In this document: positions 9,745-18,038 of the stretch, piece by piece
How the letters are laid out: each line of letters opens with the position of its first letter
Position numbering within the stretch: position 1 is the stretch's first letter
From: Hephaestia mangrovi
Lineage (GTDB): Bacteria; Pseudomonadota; Alphaproteobacteria; Sphingomonadales; Sphingomonadaceae
Direction of reading: 5' to 3'
Assembly (NCBI RefSeq): GCF_019880555.1
Contig: NZ_JAINVU010000006.1
Span: forward strand, 151,798 to 215,797
DNA: 64,000 nt
The notes under the pieces: generated by a model
Database searches by the model: none
What the model saw: only the letters and a program-made list of their open reading frames with translations
Told to the model about the DNA's origin: nothing
Translations under genes and position numbers: made by a program

Positions 9745-9834
9745 GCCGTGGCCTGTAGCCAAGGCTTGTGAGGGGAGCAAACTGAACGTAGGGCCGGCCC
9801 GAGAATCTCCTCCGCTGGTGCCCGGAGCCCGGTC

Positions 9835-10647
9835 ATGCCCGAATTGCCCGAAGTCGAGACGACCGTGCGCGGATTGCGGCCGGTGCTCGACGGGCAGCGG
9901 ATCGCCACGGTGCAGCTGCGCCGCCCCGATCTGCGGCGGCCATTCCCCGACGATCTCGGCCAGCGGCTGACCGGCGCGACGGTGACCGGGCTCGGCCGGC
10001 GCGCCAAATACGGGCTGATCGATACGTCGCGCGGCGACACGATGATCTTCCACCTCGGCATGTCGGGGCGCTGGCGGGTCGATCCCGGCGAGCTGCTGCC
10101 GCACGACCATCTGGTGATCGATACCGGCGAGGGGCGCCGCGTCGCGCTCAACGATCCACGCCGCTTCGGGTCGGTCGACCTGTGGGCGAGCGATGAGCTG
10201 GCGCATTATCCGCCGTTCGTGGCGATGGGGCCGGAGCCGCTCGGGCCGGCGCTGACGGCGGAGTATCTGGCCGCCGCGCTGGCCGGGCGCAGCGCGTCGA
10301 TCAAGCAGATGCTGCTTGACCAGCGGATCGTCGCCGGGCTCGGCAACATCTATGTCTGCGAAGCGCTGTACGAGGCGCGGATCTCGCCGAAGCGCGCGGC
10401 GGGCAAGATCGCGCCCGCGCGGCTGGCGCGGCTGATCGAGGCGATCCATCTGGTGCTCAACGCCGCGATCGAGGCGGGGGGATCGAGCTTGCGCGATTAT
10501 GCCAGGCCCGACGGCGAACTGGGTTATTTCTCGAAGCAGTTCCAGGTCTATGGCCGCGAAGGCGAGCCGTGCGGCTGCGGCGGCACCGTGAAACGCTATG
10601 TCGAAGGCGGCCGATCGACCTTCTGGTGCCCCGCCTGCCAGCGGTGA
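9835..10647 (+). CDS. mutM: Bifunctional DNA-formamidopyrimidine glycosylase / AP lyase
   Basis: Base-excision repair enzyme that removes 8-oxoguanine and formamidopyrimidines and nicks the abasic site. The 270 residues begin with the catalytic PELPEVE (Pro2 nucleophile, Glu3). They contain the GRRAKYGLI lysine region, the helix-two-turn-helix ([20 protein letters not shown]) and a C-terminal zinc finger ([11 protein letters not shown]). The first zinc pair reads PCGCGG, that is C-x-C, where many homologues have C-x2-C or longer; this may be a lineage feature. The gene is divergent from ubiE. Confidence 0.96.
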   Translation: MPELPEVETTVRGLRPVLDGQRIATVQLRRPDLRRPFPDDLGQRLTGATVTGLGRRAKYGLIDTSRGDTMIFHLGMSGRWRVDPGELLPHDHLVIDTGEGRRVALNDPRRFGSVDLWASDELAHYPPFVAMGPEPLGPALTAEYLAAALAGRSASIKQMLLDQRIVAGLGNIYVCEALYEARISPKRAAGKIAPARLARLIEAIHLVLNAAIEAGGSSLRDYARPDGELGYFSKQFQVYGREGEPCGCGGTVKRYVEGGRSTFWCPACQR

Positions 10648-10678
10648 ACCGGCGACAAAGATGCGAAAGGAGACAAGA

Positions 10679-11368
10679 ATGGTCCAGAACGCCTTTCTGT
10701 TCGATCTCGACGGCACGCTGGTCGACAGCGTCTATCAGCACGTGCTGGCCTGGCACGAGGCGCTCAGGAGCGAGCGGATCGAGCTGTCGATCTGGCGCAT
10801 CCACCGCAAGATCGGGATGAGCGGCGGTTTGTTCGCCGACCAGTTGCTGCGCGAGATCGACCGGCCGATCGACGATGCGATGATCGGCCGCCTGCGCGCC
10901 CGCCATGCCGAAGCGTATAACCGGCTGGCGGTCGATGTGGCGCCGCTGCCCGGCGCGCGCGAGCTGCTCGAGACGCTGACCGCGACGGGGGTTCCCTGGG
11001 CGATCGCGACCAGCGGGCGCATCGAGACGGCGGCGGTCAACCTCGCGGCGCTGGGCGTCGATCCGGAGGCAAACGTCGTCGTCACGCGCGATCAGGTGCG
11101 CTTCGCCAAGCCCGATCCGGACCTGTTCGTCGAGGCTGCGCGGCGGCTGGGCGTGCCGATCGAACATGCGATCGTCGTCGGCGACAGCGTGTGGGACATG
11201 CTTGCCGCGGCGCGATGCCGCGCGCTCGGCGTCGGCTTGCTGTCGGGCGGCTATGGCGCCGACGAGCTCGAACGTAGCTGGGCGCTGCGCGTATACGAAG
11301 ACCCGGCGGACCTGTTGCGCCACCTCGATGAGGTATCGTCACGCGCCTACGCGGCGGCCGGCCGATGA
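10679..11368 (+). CDS. HAD family hydrolase (phosphoglycolate phosphatase / beta-phosphoglucomutase-like)
   Basis: Soluble haloacid-dehalogenase-type phosphatase of 229 residues. Motif I is FDLDGTLVDS (nucleophile Asp), motif II the Thr/Ser in AIATSGR, motif III the Lys in RFAKPDPD, and motif IV GDSVWDML. A helical cap domain lies between motifs I and II. The substrate is likely a small sugar or glycolate phosphate but cannot be read from sequence. The ATG at 10679 was chosen because AAAGGAGA lies six bases before it, while an earlier in-frame start would fall inside mutM. It follows mutM by 31 bases. Confidence 0.85.
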   Translation: MVQNAFLFDLDGTLVDSVYQHVLAWHEALRSERIELSIWRIHRKIGMSGGLFADQLLREIDRPIDDAMIGRLRARHAEAYNRLAVDVAPLPGARELLETLTATGVPWAIATSGRIETAAVNLAALGVDPEANVVVTRDQVRFAKPDPDLFVEAARRLGVPIEHAIVVGDSVWDMLAAARCRALGVGLLSGGYGADELERSWALRVYEDPADLLRHLDEVSSRAYAAAGR

Positions 11369-11464
11369 TCGCGGGCCGCGTTGCGGAAACATTGAGTCTC
11401 CGAAACTAGCCATACCGACGGCGCCGTTTGCCGCTATGGAATGGCCGATCGAACGGAGGCGGAT

Positions 11465-11860
11465 ATGGACGATATCGCGACGACCTGGCAGTCCCGCGTT
11501 CTCAGCCTGTTGCGGATCATGGCGGCATTGCTGTTCATGGAGCACGGCTTGATGAAGCTGCTGCATTTCCCCGGCCCGCAGCCGGGCGTGCCCGATCCGC
11601 TGCCGATGCTGCTGCTGTGCGCGGCGGTGATCGAGGTGATCGGCGGTCTGTTGTTGGCGATCGGGTTGTTCTCGCGCGTCGCCGCCTTCATCTGCTCGGG
11701 GCAGATGGCGGTAGCGTATTTCATCGCGCACGCGCCGCAGGGCTTCTGGCCGGGGCTGAACGGGGGCGACGCGGCGATCCTGTTCTGCTTCATCTTCCTC
11801 TACATCGCCGTTGCGGGGCCTGGCGCGTGGAGCGCGGATCGCATGCTGAAACGCTCCTGA
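11465..11860 (+). CDS. DoxX family membrane protein
   Basis: Small inner-membrane protein (131 residues) with four hydrophobic spans and the DoxX features RIMAALLFMEHGLMKL and AAVIEVIGGLLLAIGLFSR. DoxX-like proteins are linked to redox and thiol stress or terminal oxidases, but their activity is mostly undefined. The ATG at 11465 has GGAGG five bases upstream; an in-frame ATG at 11441 lacks this. It stands alone, followed by a hairpin with a seven-base stem (CTGACGC with GCGTCAG, 11857-11876) that has no T-run. Confidence 0.82.
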   Translation: MDDIATTWQSRVLSLLRIMAALLFMEHGLMKLLHFPGPQPGVPDPLPMLLLCAAVIEVIGGLLLAIGLFSRVAAFICSGQMAVAYFIAHAPQGFWPGLNGGDAAILFCFIFLYIAVAGPGAWSADRMLKRS

Positions 11861-11975
11861 CGCGGCTCGGCGTCAGCCGATCCGAGCCGTGGTAAGGCTT
11901 TCCTCACCCCTTTGATGCACAGGCGAACCTATCGTTCGACCGGGGCGGGAGAGTATCATTTTCGGCGTCAGGCTG

Positions 11976-13688
11976 TTGCTGGCGATTGTGATGATGATCG
12001 GCGCGTGGTGGCCCATGGCGGCTGCCGCGGCGCCGCTGCGTGTCAATGCGCTGTGCCATGCGGTGACGGCGACGCCCGGCCGATTCGATGCGCCGCCGCC
12101 CGCGCGATTCTCGTGTCGTGGCGCACCTGCCGGATATCAGCGCGGAACCTTGTGGCTGCACGTCGAGTCGCGGCAACTGGCATCCAACGATCGCGATGCC
12201 GTGCTGCTGGTGCGCCAGAGCCGTTTCTCGCGCCTCGCCGTCGGCTTTGCCTATGCCGATGGCCATGTCTCGTGGCAGCAGGTGACGAGCGGCGGGTTCG
12301 GCGATCACTGGCGCCCGGGCGGGCAGATCGCGTTCGAAGCGCCGGTGCGTGATGCCGCCCTTGTCGGCATGACATTGCGGTTCGACCGGCTAGCCAGTCA
12401 CGATCTACTCCAGATGCGTATCGTCGGGCGCGGCGCGGCGGTAAACCAGTCGGCGATGCTGGCGGCGCTGATCGGCGTCGCGCTGACGCTGCTGCTGATC
12501 GGCGCGATCTACAATGCGTCGCTGGCGGTCATGATTCGCCATCGCTTCCTGGCGTGGCACGGCGCCTGGGCCGCGTGCATGCTGCTATGGGGCGTGATCT
12601 GGTCGCAGCTCGAGCTGCCGCTGGCGCCCGGCATCGCGGGAACGGTGGCGGCGCAGACCTGCACCTTCCTGGCCTGCCTTGCCATCGCGCTGGCGACGAT
12701 CAGCGCGGCGACGTTCCTCGGCCGTACCGCGCTGCCGCGGCAGATGTCGCGGATGCTGGTCGGTATTGGCGTCTCAGTAGGCGTCGTGGGCATTCCGACG
12801 TCACTGGTGCGCGGGCACGCGATCGAGGGGCTGGCGACGCTATTGGGGATATTGGTGCTGGCCGATCTTGCCGCGGTGGCGCTGAGCCTCGCCTGGGCTT
12901 GGCGGCGCGGCAGCGTGCAGGCCCGCGATCTCGTTTGGGCCTGGTCGGTACCGATGCTTGCGCTGGCCGTAACGCAAGTGACCGATGTCGGCACGATCCT
13001 GTGGGGCGGGGGCGCGCAGATCCTGGTGCTCTTTGCCGGCGCCTGGCAGACCGTGTGGCTGTCGTACGCCGCAACCCGATCGCTGGCGCGCCTGCGCATC
13101 GAGCGCGACGAGGCGCGCGAGGCCGAGGCGATCGCCGTCGAACATGCCGAGCGCGACCCGCTGACCGGCCTGTGCAATCGCCGCGGCTTCGAGGCGCGCG
13201 TCGCCCGGTTGATCGCGGTGGCAGCGCGCGAGCAGGCGCCGGTGGCGCTGCTGCTGATCGATGTCGATCGTTTCAAAAGCGTGAACGATGCGCACGGCCA
13301 TCGTGCCGGCGATGCGGTGCTGCGCGCACTGGCGGCGCGGCTGAGGCGCTGGGAGAGCCGCACCGCCGCAGTGGCGCGGCTGGGCGGCGAGGAGTTCGCG
13401 CTGCTGATTACCGGCATCGGCGGGTTCGCGCTTTCCCGATTCGCCGACGGCGTCCGCTGCGAGATCGCCGCGTGCGATCACCGCGCGATCATCGGCAACC
13501 GGCGCGTGACGGCGAGCATCGGCGTCGCCGAGATGGGGCCGGGGGACGATTTCGAAACGCTCTATGAAGCTGCCGATATCGCGCTTTACACCGCCAAGCA
13601 TGGCGGCCGGAATCGGGTGATCCATCATCGCGATGGACCGGCGCCCCGGATCACGGGCGATCCCGCGTTGGGGCGGGGGGCCGGCTGA
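11976..13688 (+). CDS. Membrane-bound diguanylate cyclase with 7TMR-type sensor region
   Basis: About 570 residues. A signal-peptide-like N-terminus (WWPMAAAAAP) leads into a beta-rich periplasmic region of about 140 residues, then seven or so membrane spans (about 155-355), a short coiled coil (RLRIERDEAREAEAIAVEHA) and a GGDEF domain from about residue 395. The active-site loop is GGEEF, with RDPLTGLCNRRGFE and DVDRFKSVNDAHGH intact, so c-di-GMP synthesis is expected. The usual RxxD inhibitory site before GGEEF is absent, so product feedback may be weak. The start is uncertain: the given coordinate is a TTG, and no ATG gives a better signal peptide. Confidence 0.82.
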   Translation: MLAIVMMIGAWWPMAAAAAPLRVNALCHAVTATPGRFDAPPPARFSCRGAPAGYQRGTLWLHVESRQLASNDRDAVLLVRQSRFSRLAVGFAYADGHVSWQQVTSGGFGDHWRPGGQIAFEAPVRDAALVGMTLRFDRLASHDLLQMRIVGRGAAVNQSAMLAALIGVALTLLLIGAIYNASLAVMIRHRFLAWHGAWAACMLLWGVIWSQLELPLAPGIAGTVAAQTCTFLACLAIALATISAATFLGRTALPRQMSRMLVGIGVSVGVVGIPTSLVRGHAIEGLATLLGILVLADLAAVALSLAWAWRRGSVQARDLVWAWSVPMLALAVTQVTDVGTILWGGGAQILVLFAGAWQTVWLSYAATRSLARLRIERDEAREAEAIAVEHAERDPLTGLCNRRGFEARVARLIAVAAREQAPVALLLIDVDRFKSVNDAHGHRAGDAVLRALAARLRRWESRTAAVARLGGEEFALLITGIGGFALSRFADGVRCEIAACDHRAIIGNRRVTASIGVAEMGPGDDFETLYEAADIALYTAKHGGRNRVIHHRDGPAPRITGDPALGRGAG

Positions 13689-13715
13689 TATCAGCCGAAC
13701 CGCCGCGCGGCGACG

Positions 13716-14540
13716 TCAGGCGATGGTGCCGCGATCGTCGCCGACGATCAATGCCGAATCGGCACGAGCGAGCGTCACCAGCGTCAGCCCGGCCTGGCGA
13801 GCGCGCTCGGCGGCGAGGCTGGTCGGCGCCGAGATCGTCACCAGCAGCGGGCAACCGGCGCGGACGGTCTTTTCGACCAGCTCGTAGCTGCACCGCGCCG
13901 ACAGGAGGATGAAGCCCGTGGCCGCATCGATCCCCGCGGTCGCGATGGCGCCGATCAGCTTGTCGAGCGCATTGTGGCGGCCGACATCCTCTCGCGCGCA
14001 AACGATCTCGCCGCCGGGCGTGCAAAAGGCGGCGGCATGGACGGCGCCCGTCGCGCGGCCAAGCGGCTGATGATCGCGGAGCGTCGCGAGAGCGCGGGCG
14101 ATTGCCGCACGATCGGTCTCGATCCGCGCGGCGACCGGCGGCAGCGGCCGCAGCACCTCGTCGATATTGTCGATCCCGCACAGCCCGCAGCTGCTTTCCG
14201 TTACGCGCGCGCGGGCGCGCCGCAGCACGCGTTCGCTCGCTTCGGGAGGGAGCGTGAGGCGCACGATCCAGCCGCCCTCTACCGCGTGGATATCGGTTTC
14301 GATCAAGTCGCCGGCCGTGCCGATCAACCCTTCGGCAAGCGCGAAGCCGAGTGCGAAATCGCCGAGATCGGCGGGCGTCGCCATCATTACCGCATAGCCG
14401 ATGCCGCACACCTCGATCGCGACGGGCGCCTCGATCGGCACGTCTCGCCTCAAAGCCCGATCGTCGCGATCCGCAAAGCCCAGCCGGCGGACGTCGAGCG
14501 TCACCAAGCAGGCATCGTCGGGGTCGCGGGGCTCAGCCAT
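13716..14540 (-). CDS. fdhD: Formate dehydrogenase accessory sulfurtransferase FdhD
   Basis: Sulfur carrier that transfers sulfur from a cysteine desulfurase to the bis-MGD cofactor of formate dehydrogenase-type molybdoenzymes. The 274 residues include PIEAPVAIEV, the active-site pair in ESSCGLCGID (CxxC), the conserved TGAVHAAAFC and the EDVGRHNALDKLIG motif. The ATG at 14540 overlaps the upstream PrnB-family gene by eight bases, so it appears to be the last gene of the 14-21 kb operon. No formate dehydrogenase or other molybdoenzyme gene is in the window. Confidence 0.92.
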   Translation of the reverse strand: MAEPRDPDDACLVTLDVRRLGFADRDDRALRRDVPIEAPVAIEVCGIGYAVMMATPADLGDFALGFALAEGLIGTAGDLIETDIHAVEGGWIVRLTLPPEASERVLRRARARVTESSCGLCGIDNIDEVLRPLPPVAARIETDRAAIARALATLRDHQPLGRATGAVHAAAFCTPGGEIVCAREDVGRHNALDKLIGAIATAGIDAATGFILLSARCSYELVEKTVRAGCPLLVTISAPTSLAAERARQAGLTLVTLARADSALIVGDDRGTIA

Positions 14541-15705
14541 CGACTGCTGCGCGCAGGCGCGCGAGATCGCGGTGGCGGGTCGGCACGTCGGGCCGATCCG
14601 CCGCACAGCGATAGTCGCGGAGCTTTTCCAGCGAGCGGATCAGCGCATCGAGCGCGGGGCCGCTTGCGGTGATGCCCGAGAGATTGGCCTGGCTGAGATT
14701 GTCGCTCGGTTGCTCGATGAAACGGCGCACGAGCTGATCGTGATGCTGCCGCGCGGTCGCCGCGAACAGATCGCACACCTCGAGGAACAGCCGCACGCTG
14801 TTCCTGAACCAGGGCGCCGTCGCATGATCGTCGAGCAGCAGCAGAAGGTCGTCGAGCAGGCTGCGCCGGCTCATGCACGCGTTGAGGCGGCGTTGCTCGG
14901 ACGGCAGCATGAACGGCATCTTCTCGTGCAGGAGCTGCGAATAATAGGGGTCGTTGGCGCGGCACAGGCCGAGCATCAGATCGATCTCGTTGATCCCGGC
15001 GAAATCGCCGGCATTGGCGCCGCGATAGACCTGGCGGCCGACGCGATAGGGCTTGTAATAGGGCCGGACGGAAAAGAAGAAGCGATCGATATCGAGGTTC
15101 TCGAACAGGCGATCGTTGACCCGGATCACGTCCGACAGCGCATGCCTGGCCTGTTGGTACAACACATCGGCGACCGGGCTGGTCACGCCCAGTGGCACGA
15201 TGCGGTTCAACGCATCGGCGGCGCATTGAAAGGCGAGGATGCCGCGGGTGTTCTCGTCGATGAACAGGAACTCGTCGGGCAACGACGTGAAGCTCTTGCG
15301 CAGCCCTTGAACCGCCGGGTTGTGCGTCGCCAGATGCGCGGTGGCGAAGCGCGGCGCCATGCCGATCGACACGCCGATATGCAGCGCCAGTGCCGAGGCC
15401 TCCTCGAACGGCGAGCGATCCTCACGATCGGGATGGGTCAGCTCGTGGCGCCGCATCGCGCCCATATAGAGCCCGACATTGCCGAGCACGCCGAACGCAT
15501 TGACGAAGCCGTCGCCGGTCTTGCCTTCCTCCAGCAGCGGCACGATCAGCGCGCGGCCCTCGTCACGCAGCGCCTGCTTGATCCCGGCGCCGACATTTTC
15601 GACCGCCATCCGGTCGGGCTGGGCGAAATAGATATTCTCCAGCTCGGTGTTCATCGCGACGAACGGGCCGCGAATCCAGTCTTCGAATCGATGAGCATTG
15701 TCCAT
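14533..15705 (-). CDS. PrnB-family protein (DUF1864, IDO/TDO-like fold)
   Basis: The 390 residues resemble the family named after PrnB, the haem protein that rearranges (chloro)tryptophan in pyrrolnitrin synthesis and shares the indoleamine/tryptophan dioxygenase fold. Features supporting this are the all-helical composition, the N-terminal FEDWIRGPFVAMNTELENIY, a helix with ELTHPDRED, and the later RPYYKPYRVGRQVYRGANAGDF segment. No halogenase or other prn gene lies nearby, so pyrrolnitrin itself is unlikely. Directly upstream is a kynureninase-like enzyme, which suggests breakdown or rearrangement of an indole or aryl amino acid. Family assignment is from memory of the sequence pattern; the substrate is unknown. 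Confidence 0.68.
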   Translation of the reverse strand: MDNAHRFEDWIRGPFVAMNTELENIYFAQPDRMAVENVGAGIKQALRDEGRALIVPLLEEGKTGDGFVNAFGVLGNVGLYMGAMRRHELTHPDREDRSPFEEASALALHIGVSIGMAPRFATAHLATHNPAVQGLRKSFTSLPDEFLFIDENTRGILAFQCAADALNRIVPLGVTSPVADVLYQQARHALSDVIRVNDRLFENLDIDRFFFSVRPYYKPYRVGRQVYRGANAGDFAGINEIDLMLGLCRANDPYYSQLLHEKMPFMLPSEQRRLNACMSRRSLLDDLLLLLDDHATAPWFRNSVRLFLEVCDLFAATARQHHDQLVRRFIEQPSDNLSQANLSGITASGPALDALIRSLEKLRDYRCAADRPDVPTRHRDLARLRAAVDG

Positions 15706-15762
15706 GGCGGCTCTTTAGACCTTGTTTCAGCGACGCCGAAACGGTGCGCTCGTTCGCCCGGC

Positions 15763-16863
15763 CTAATGCGAAACGACACCCGAAACCGCGCGCGCGGCGA
15801 TTTCGGCATCGGCCTCGTCGTTCCACGCGCCGAACGACAAGCGCAGGATCTTGCCGCGGCGATCGCATTGGACGCCGGCGGCGGCAAGCGCGGCTTCGGC
15901 CTCGGCACCAAGCTCGAGACAGAGCGTGCCGCCGCGCTCCTCCAGCGCAGCGGCCGGCGCGGCGACGCCGCTCGCGGCATCGAGAAAGCGTCGCGCGAGG
16001 CGCAGGTTGTGCGCCCTGATCGCGTCGACGCCGATCCGCCCGATCAGATCGAGGCCTTCGCGTGCCGAGACATAGGGCGCGATGCTCGGCGTGCCGCCCC
16101 AGAAGCGGCGCGCGTCGGGGGCGAACAGGAAATGCTCGATATCCATCTCGAACGGGTCGCGGTGCGAGAACCAGCCGCGCTCGACCGGTTCGATCCGCGC
16201 GGCGATGGTCGGCGAAACCCACAGGAAACAGCCACCCGGCCCCCCGCACAGCCATTTGAGCGAGGTGCCGGCGACGGCGTCGACCGGCCAGGCCGTGACG
16301 TCGATCGGCAGGATGCCGGCCGATTGCGCGATGTCGACGACGGTGAGCACGCCATGGGCGCGCGCCCGGGCGGCAAGCTCGGCGACCGGGCTGATCCGCC
16401 CGCTGTTCGAATGCACATGGGTGAGCACGACCGCGGCGACATCGGGATCGGCGAGCCGCGCCCAGCTATCGATTCGGTCGGGCGCGCCGCGGATCAGCTC
16501 GAGCCGCAGCCCCAGCCTGGCCAGCCCGGCGAGCGCGAAGCCCACCGAGGGAAACGCCTCGTGCGAGGCGAGCACGACGCTGCGGCCGGGCGCGACCGGG
16601 ATGCCCGAGAGGAATCGGGAGATCGCGCCGGAAATGCTGGTTTGCGGGCACCAATCGGCGGCGTCTCCGCCCAGCAGCGTGGCCAATGCCTCGCGGAACG
16701 CCGTGATCGTGTCGAGCCAGTTTTGCCAGACGGCATCGGGGGTGTCGCGCCACGGCGCCAGGAAGTCGCGAGCGAGGCGTTCCTGCGTTCCCAGCGGCTG
16801 GCAACCGACGCTGTGGGCGAGGAGATAGGGCCCTTTCGCCGGGACGTGGAACAGCGATTTCAT
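15763..16863 (-). CDS. Aminotransferase class V-fold PLP enzyme (kynureninase-like)
   Basis: PLP-dependent fold-type I enzyme of 366 residues. The cofactor Lys is in AGTSLKWLCGGPGG, the Asp that contacts the pyridine nitrogen is in VVDIAQSAG, and HVHSNSGRISPV and RFWGGTPS match the class V group that includes kynureninase and cysteine desulfurase. No reactive-Cys loop typical of IscS/SufS is evident, which favours kynureninase-type C-C cleavage. It lies 57 bases upstream of the PrnB-family gene and 28 bases downstream of the D-threonine-aldolase-like gene. True substrate is inferred only. Confidence 0.75.
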   Translation of the reverse strand: MKSLFHVPAKGPYLLAHSVGCQPLGTQERLARDFLAPWRDTPDAVWQNWLDTITAFREALATLLGGDAADWCPQTSISGAISRFLSGIPVAPGRSVVLASHEAFPSVGFALAGLARLGLRLELIRGAPDRIDSWARLADPDVAAVVLTHVHSNSGRISPVAELAARARAHGVLTVVDIAQSAGILPIDVTAWPVDAVAGTSLKWLCGGPGGCFLWVSPTIAARIEPVERGWFSHRDPFEMDIEHFLFAPDARRFWGGTPSIAPYVSAREGLDLIGRIGVDAIRAHNLRLARRFLDAASGVAAPAAALEERGGTLCLELGAEAEAALAAAGVQCDRRGKILRLSFGAWNDEADAEIAARAVSGVVSH

Positions 16864-16891
16864 TCACTTACTCCCCGGAGGGCATCATCCT

Positions 16892-18034
16892 TCAGCGCGA
16901 TCGCCCGCGCGCCGTCACTGGCCACAGGTCGACCAGCGTCGTGCCGCTCACGACATGATAGGTGTCATAGAGATTGACGGTGGGATCGCAATGCGGCGCG
17001 CCGAGCGACACCATCGCATCAAGCGCGGGCAGATCGCCGGCCGGGTGCACCAGCGCGCCCTGTTCGTCGCCCATGAAGAAATAGACCGTGCCCTCGGCCG
17101 CGCCATCGGCGACCAGTGGCGGCTTGGCGTCGGTGGCGAGCGACTTGAAGCCGGCATCGACCGTCACCAGCCCGGGCGAATTGGCGCTGATGACGCGGGT
17201 GTCGATCGTGAGCGCGGTCTCGAACGGCATTTCGCCCTCAGCCGTCAGGGCACAGACGCGATATTGATCGTCCATGAAGATGTAGGAGCCGACCTGCAGC
17301 TCGGTGAACAGGCCCAGCGTCGCGTCAATCCGGTGCGTGCCGGTGCCGCCGCCCGAAACGATTGGGGGCGCGCCGCCCGCTTCGGTCAAGGCGGCGAGGA
17401 CGGTGCGGAGATAGTCGGCGCGCTCGCGGATCGCCGCCTCGCGTTCGGCGAAGCTCTCGATATGTTGCTGGGCGCCGCAATAATATTGCACGCCGCCGTA
17501 AAGCAGTGCCGGCTCGGCCTCGATCGCGCGGAACAGCTCGACCGCCGCCTCGGCGCTGGCAACGCCGGTGCGGTGGATGCCGGGATCGACGTCGATCAGC
17601 AGCGTGAGCGGCTGCCCGTCATGCGCGGTGACCGCCGCGGCGATGGCGCGCGCGCCGGCGAGGCTGTCGGCCGCGCACATCAGCCCGTCGCACCGCTGGT
17701 TGAGCGCGACGAGCCGCTCGATCGCCGGCGCGGAGATCACCGGCGAGGTGATCAGCAACCCCGCGATCCCCGCGTCGGCCAGCGCCTCGGCCTCGCCCAG
17801 CTTGGCGCAGCATTGGCCGATCGCGCCCGCCGCGATCTGGCGGCGCGCGATGTCTGCGCTCTTGTGCGTCTTGGCGTGCGGGCGCAGCTTCAATCCATTG
17901 GCGGCGGCGAAATCGGCCATCCGCGCGATGTTGCGATCGAGCGCGTCGCGATTCACCACCAGCACCGGCGTGTTGAGATCGCGGCGCGATCCCTGGCGCC
18001 CGACCAGGTGGCGGTGGAGTTCCTCGTCGGTCAT
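16892..18034 (-). CDS. DSD1/D-threonine aldolase-type PLP enzyme
   Basis: The 380 residues match the alanine-racemase-fold (type III) enzymes that act on D-beta-hydroxy amino acids, such as D-threonine aldolase and D-serine dehydratase. The cofactor Lys lies in LKLRPHAKTHKS (near residue 56). The phosphate-binding SGGGTGTHR, the GSYIFMDDQYR segment and the C-terminal metal site GAPHCDPTVNLYDTYHVV are present. Expected chemistry is retro-aldol or dehydration on a D-configured 3-hydroxy amino acid. The gene ends 28 bases before the kynureninase-like gene and starts four bases after the ALO-type oxidase. Confidence 0.82.
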   Translation of the reverse strand: MTDEELHRHLVGRQGSRRDLNTPVLVVNRDALDRNIARMADFAAANGLKLRPHAKTHKSADIARRQIAAGAIGQCCAKLGEAEALADAGIAGLLITSPVISAPAIERLVALNQRCDGLMCAADSLAGARAIAAAVTAHDGQPLTLLIDVDPGIHRTGVASAEAAVELFRAIEAEPALLYGGVQYYCGAQQHIESFAEREAAIRERADYLRTVLAALTEAGGAPPIVSGGGTGTHRIDATLGLFTELQVGSYIFMDDQYRVCALTAEGEMPFETALTIDTRVISANSPGLVTVDAGFKSLATDAKPPLVADGAAEGTVYFFMGDEQGALVHPAGDLPALDAMVSLGAPHCDPTVNLYDTYHVVSGTTLVDLWPVTARGRSR

Positions 18035-18038
18035 GGCA

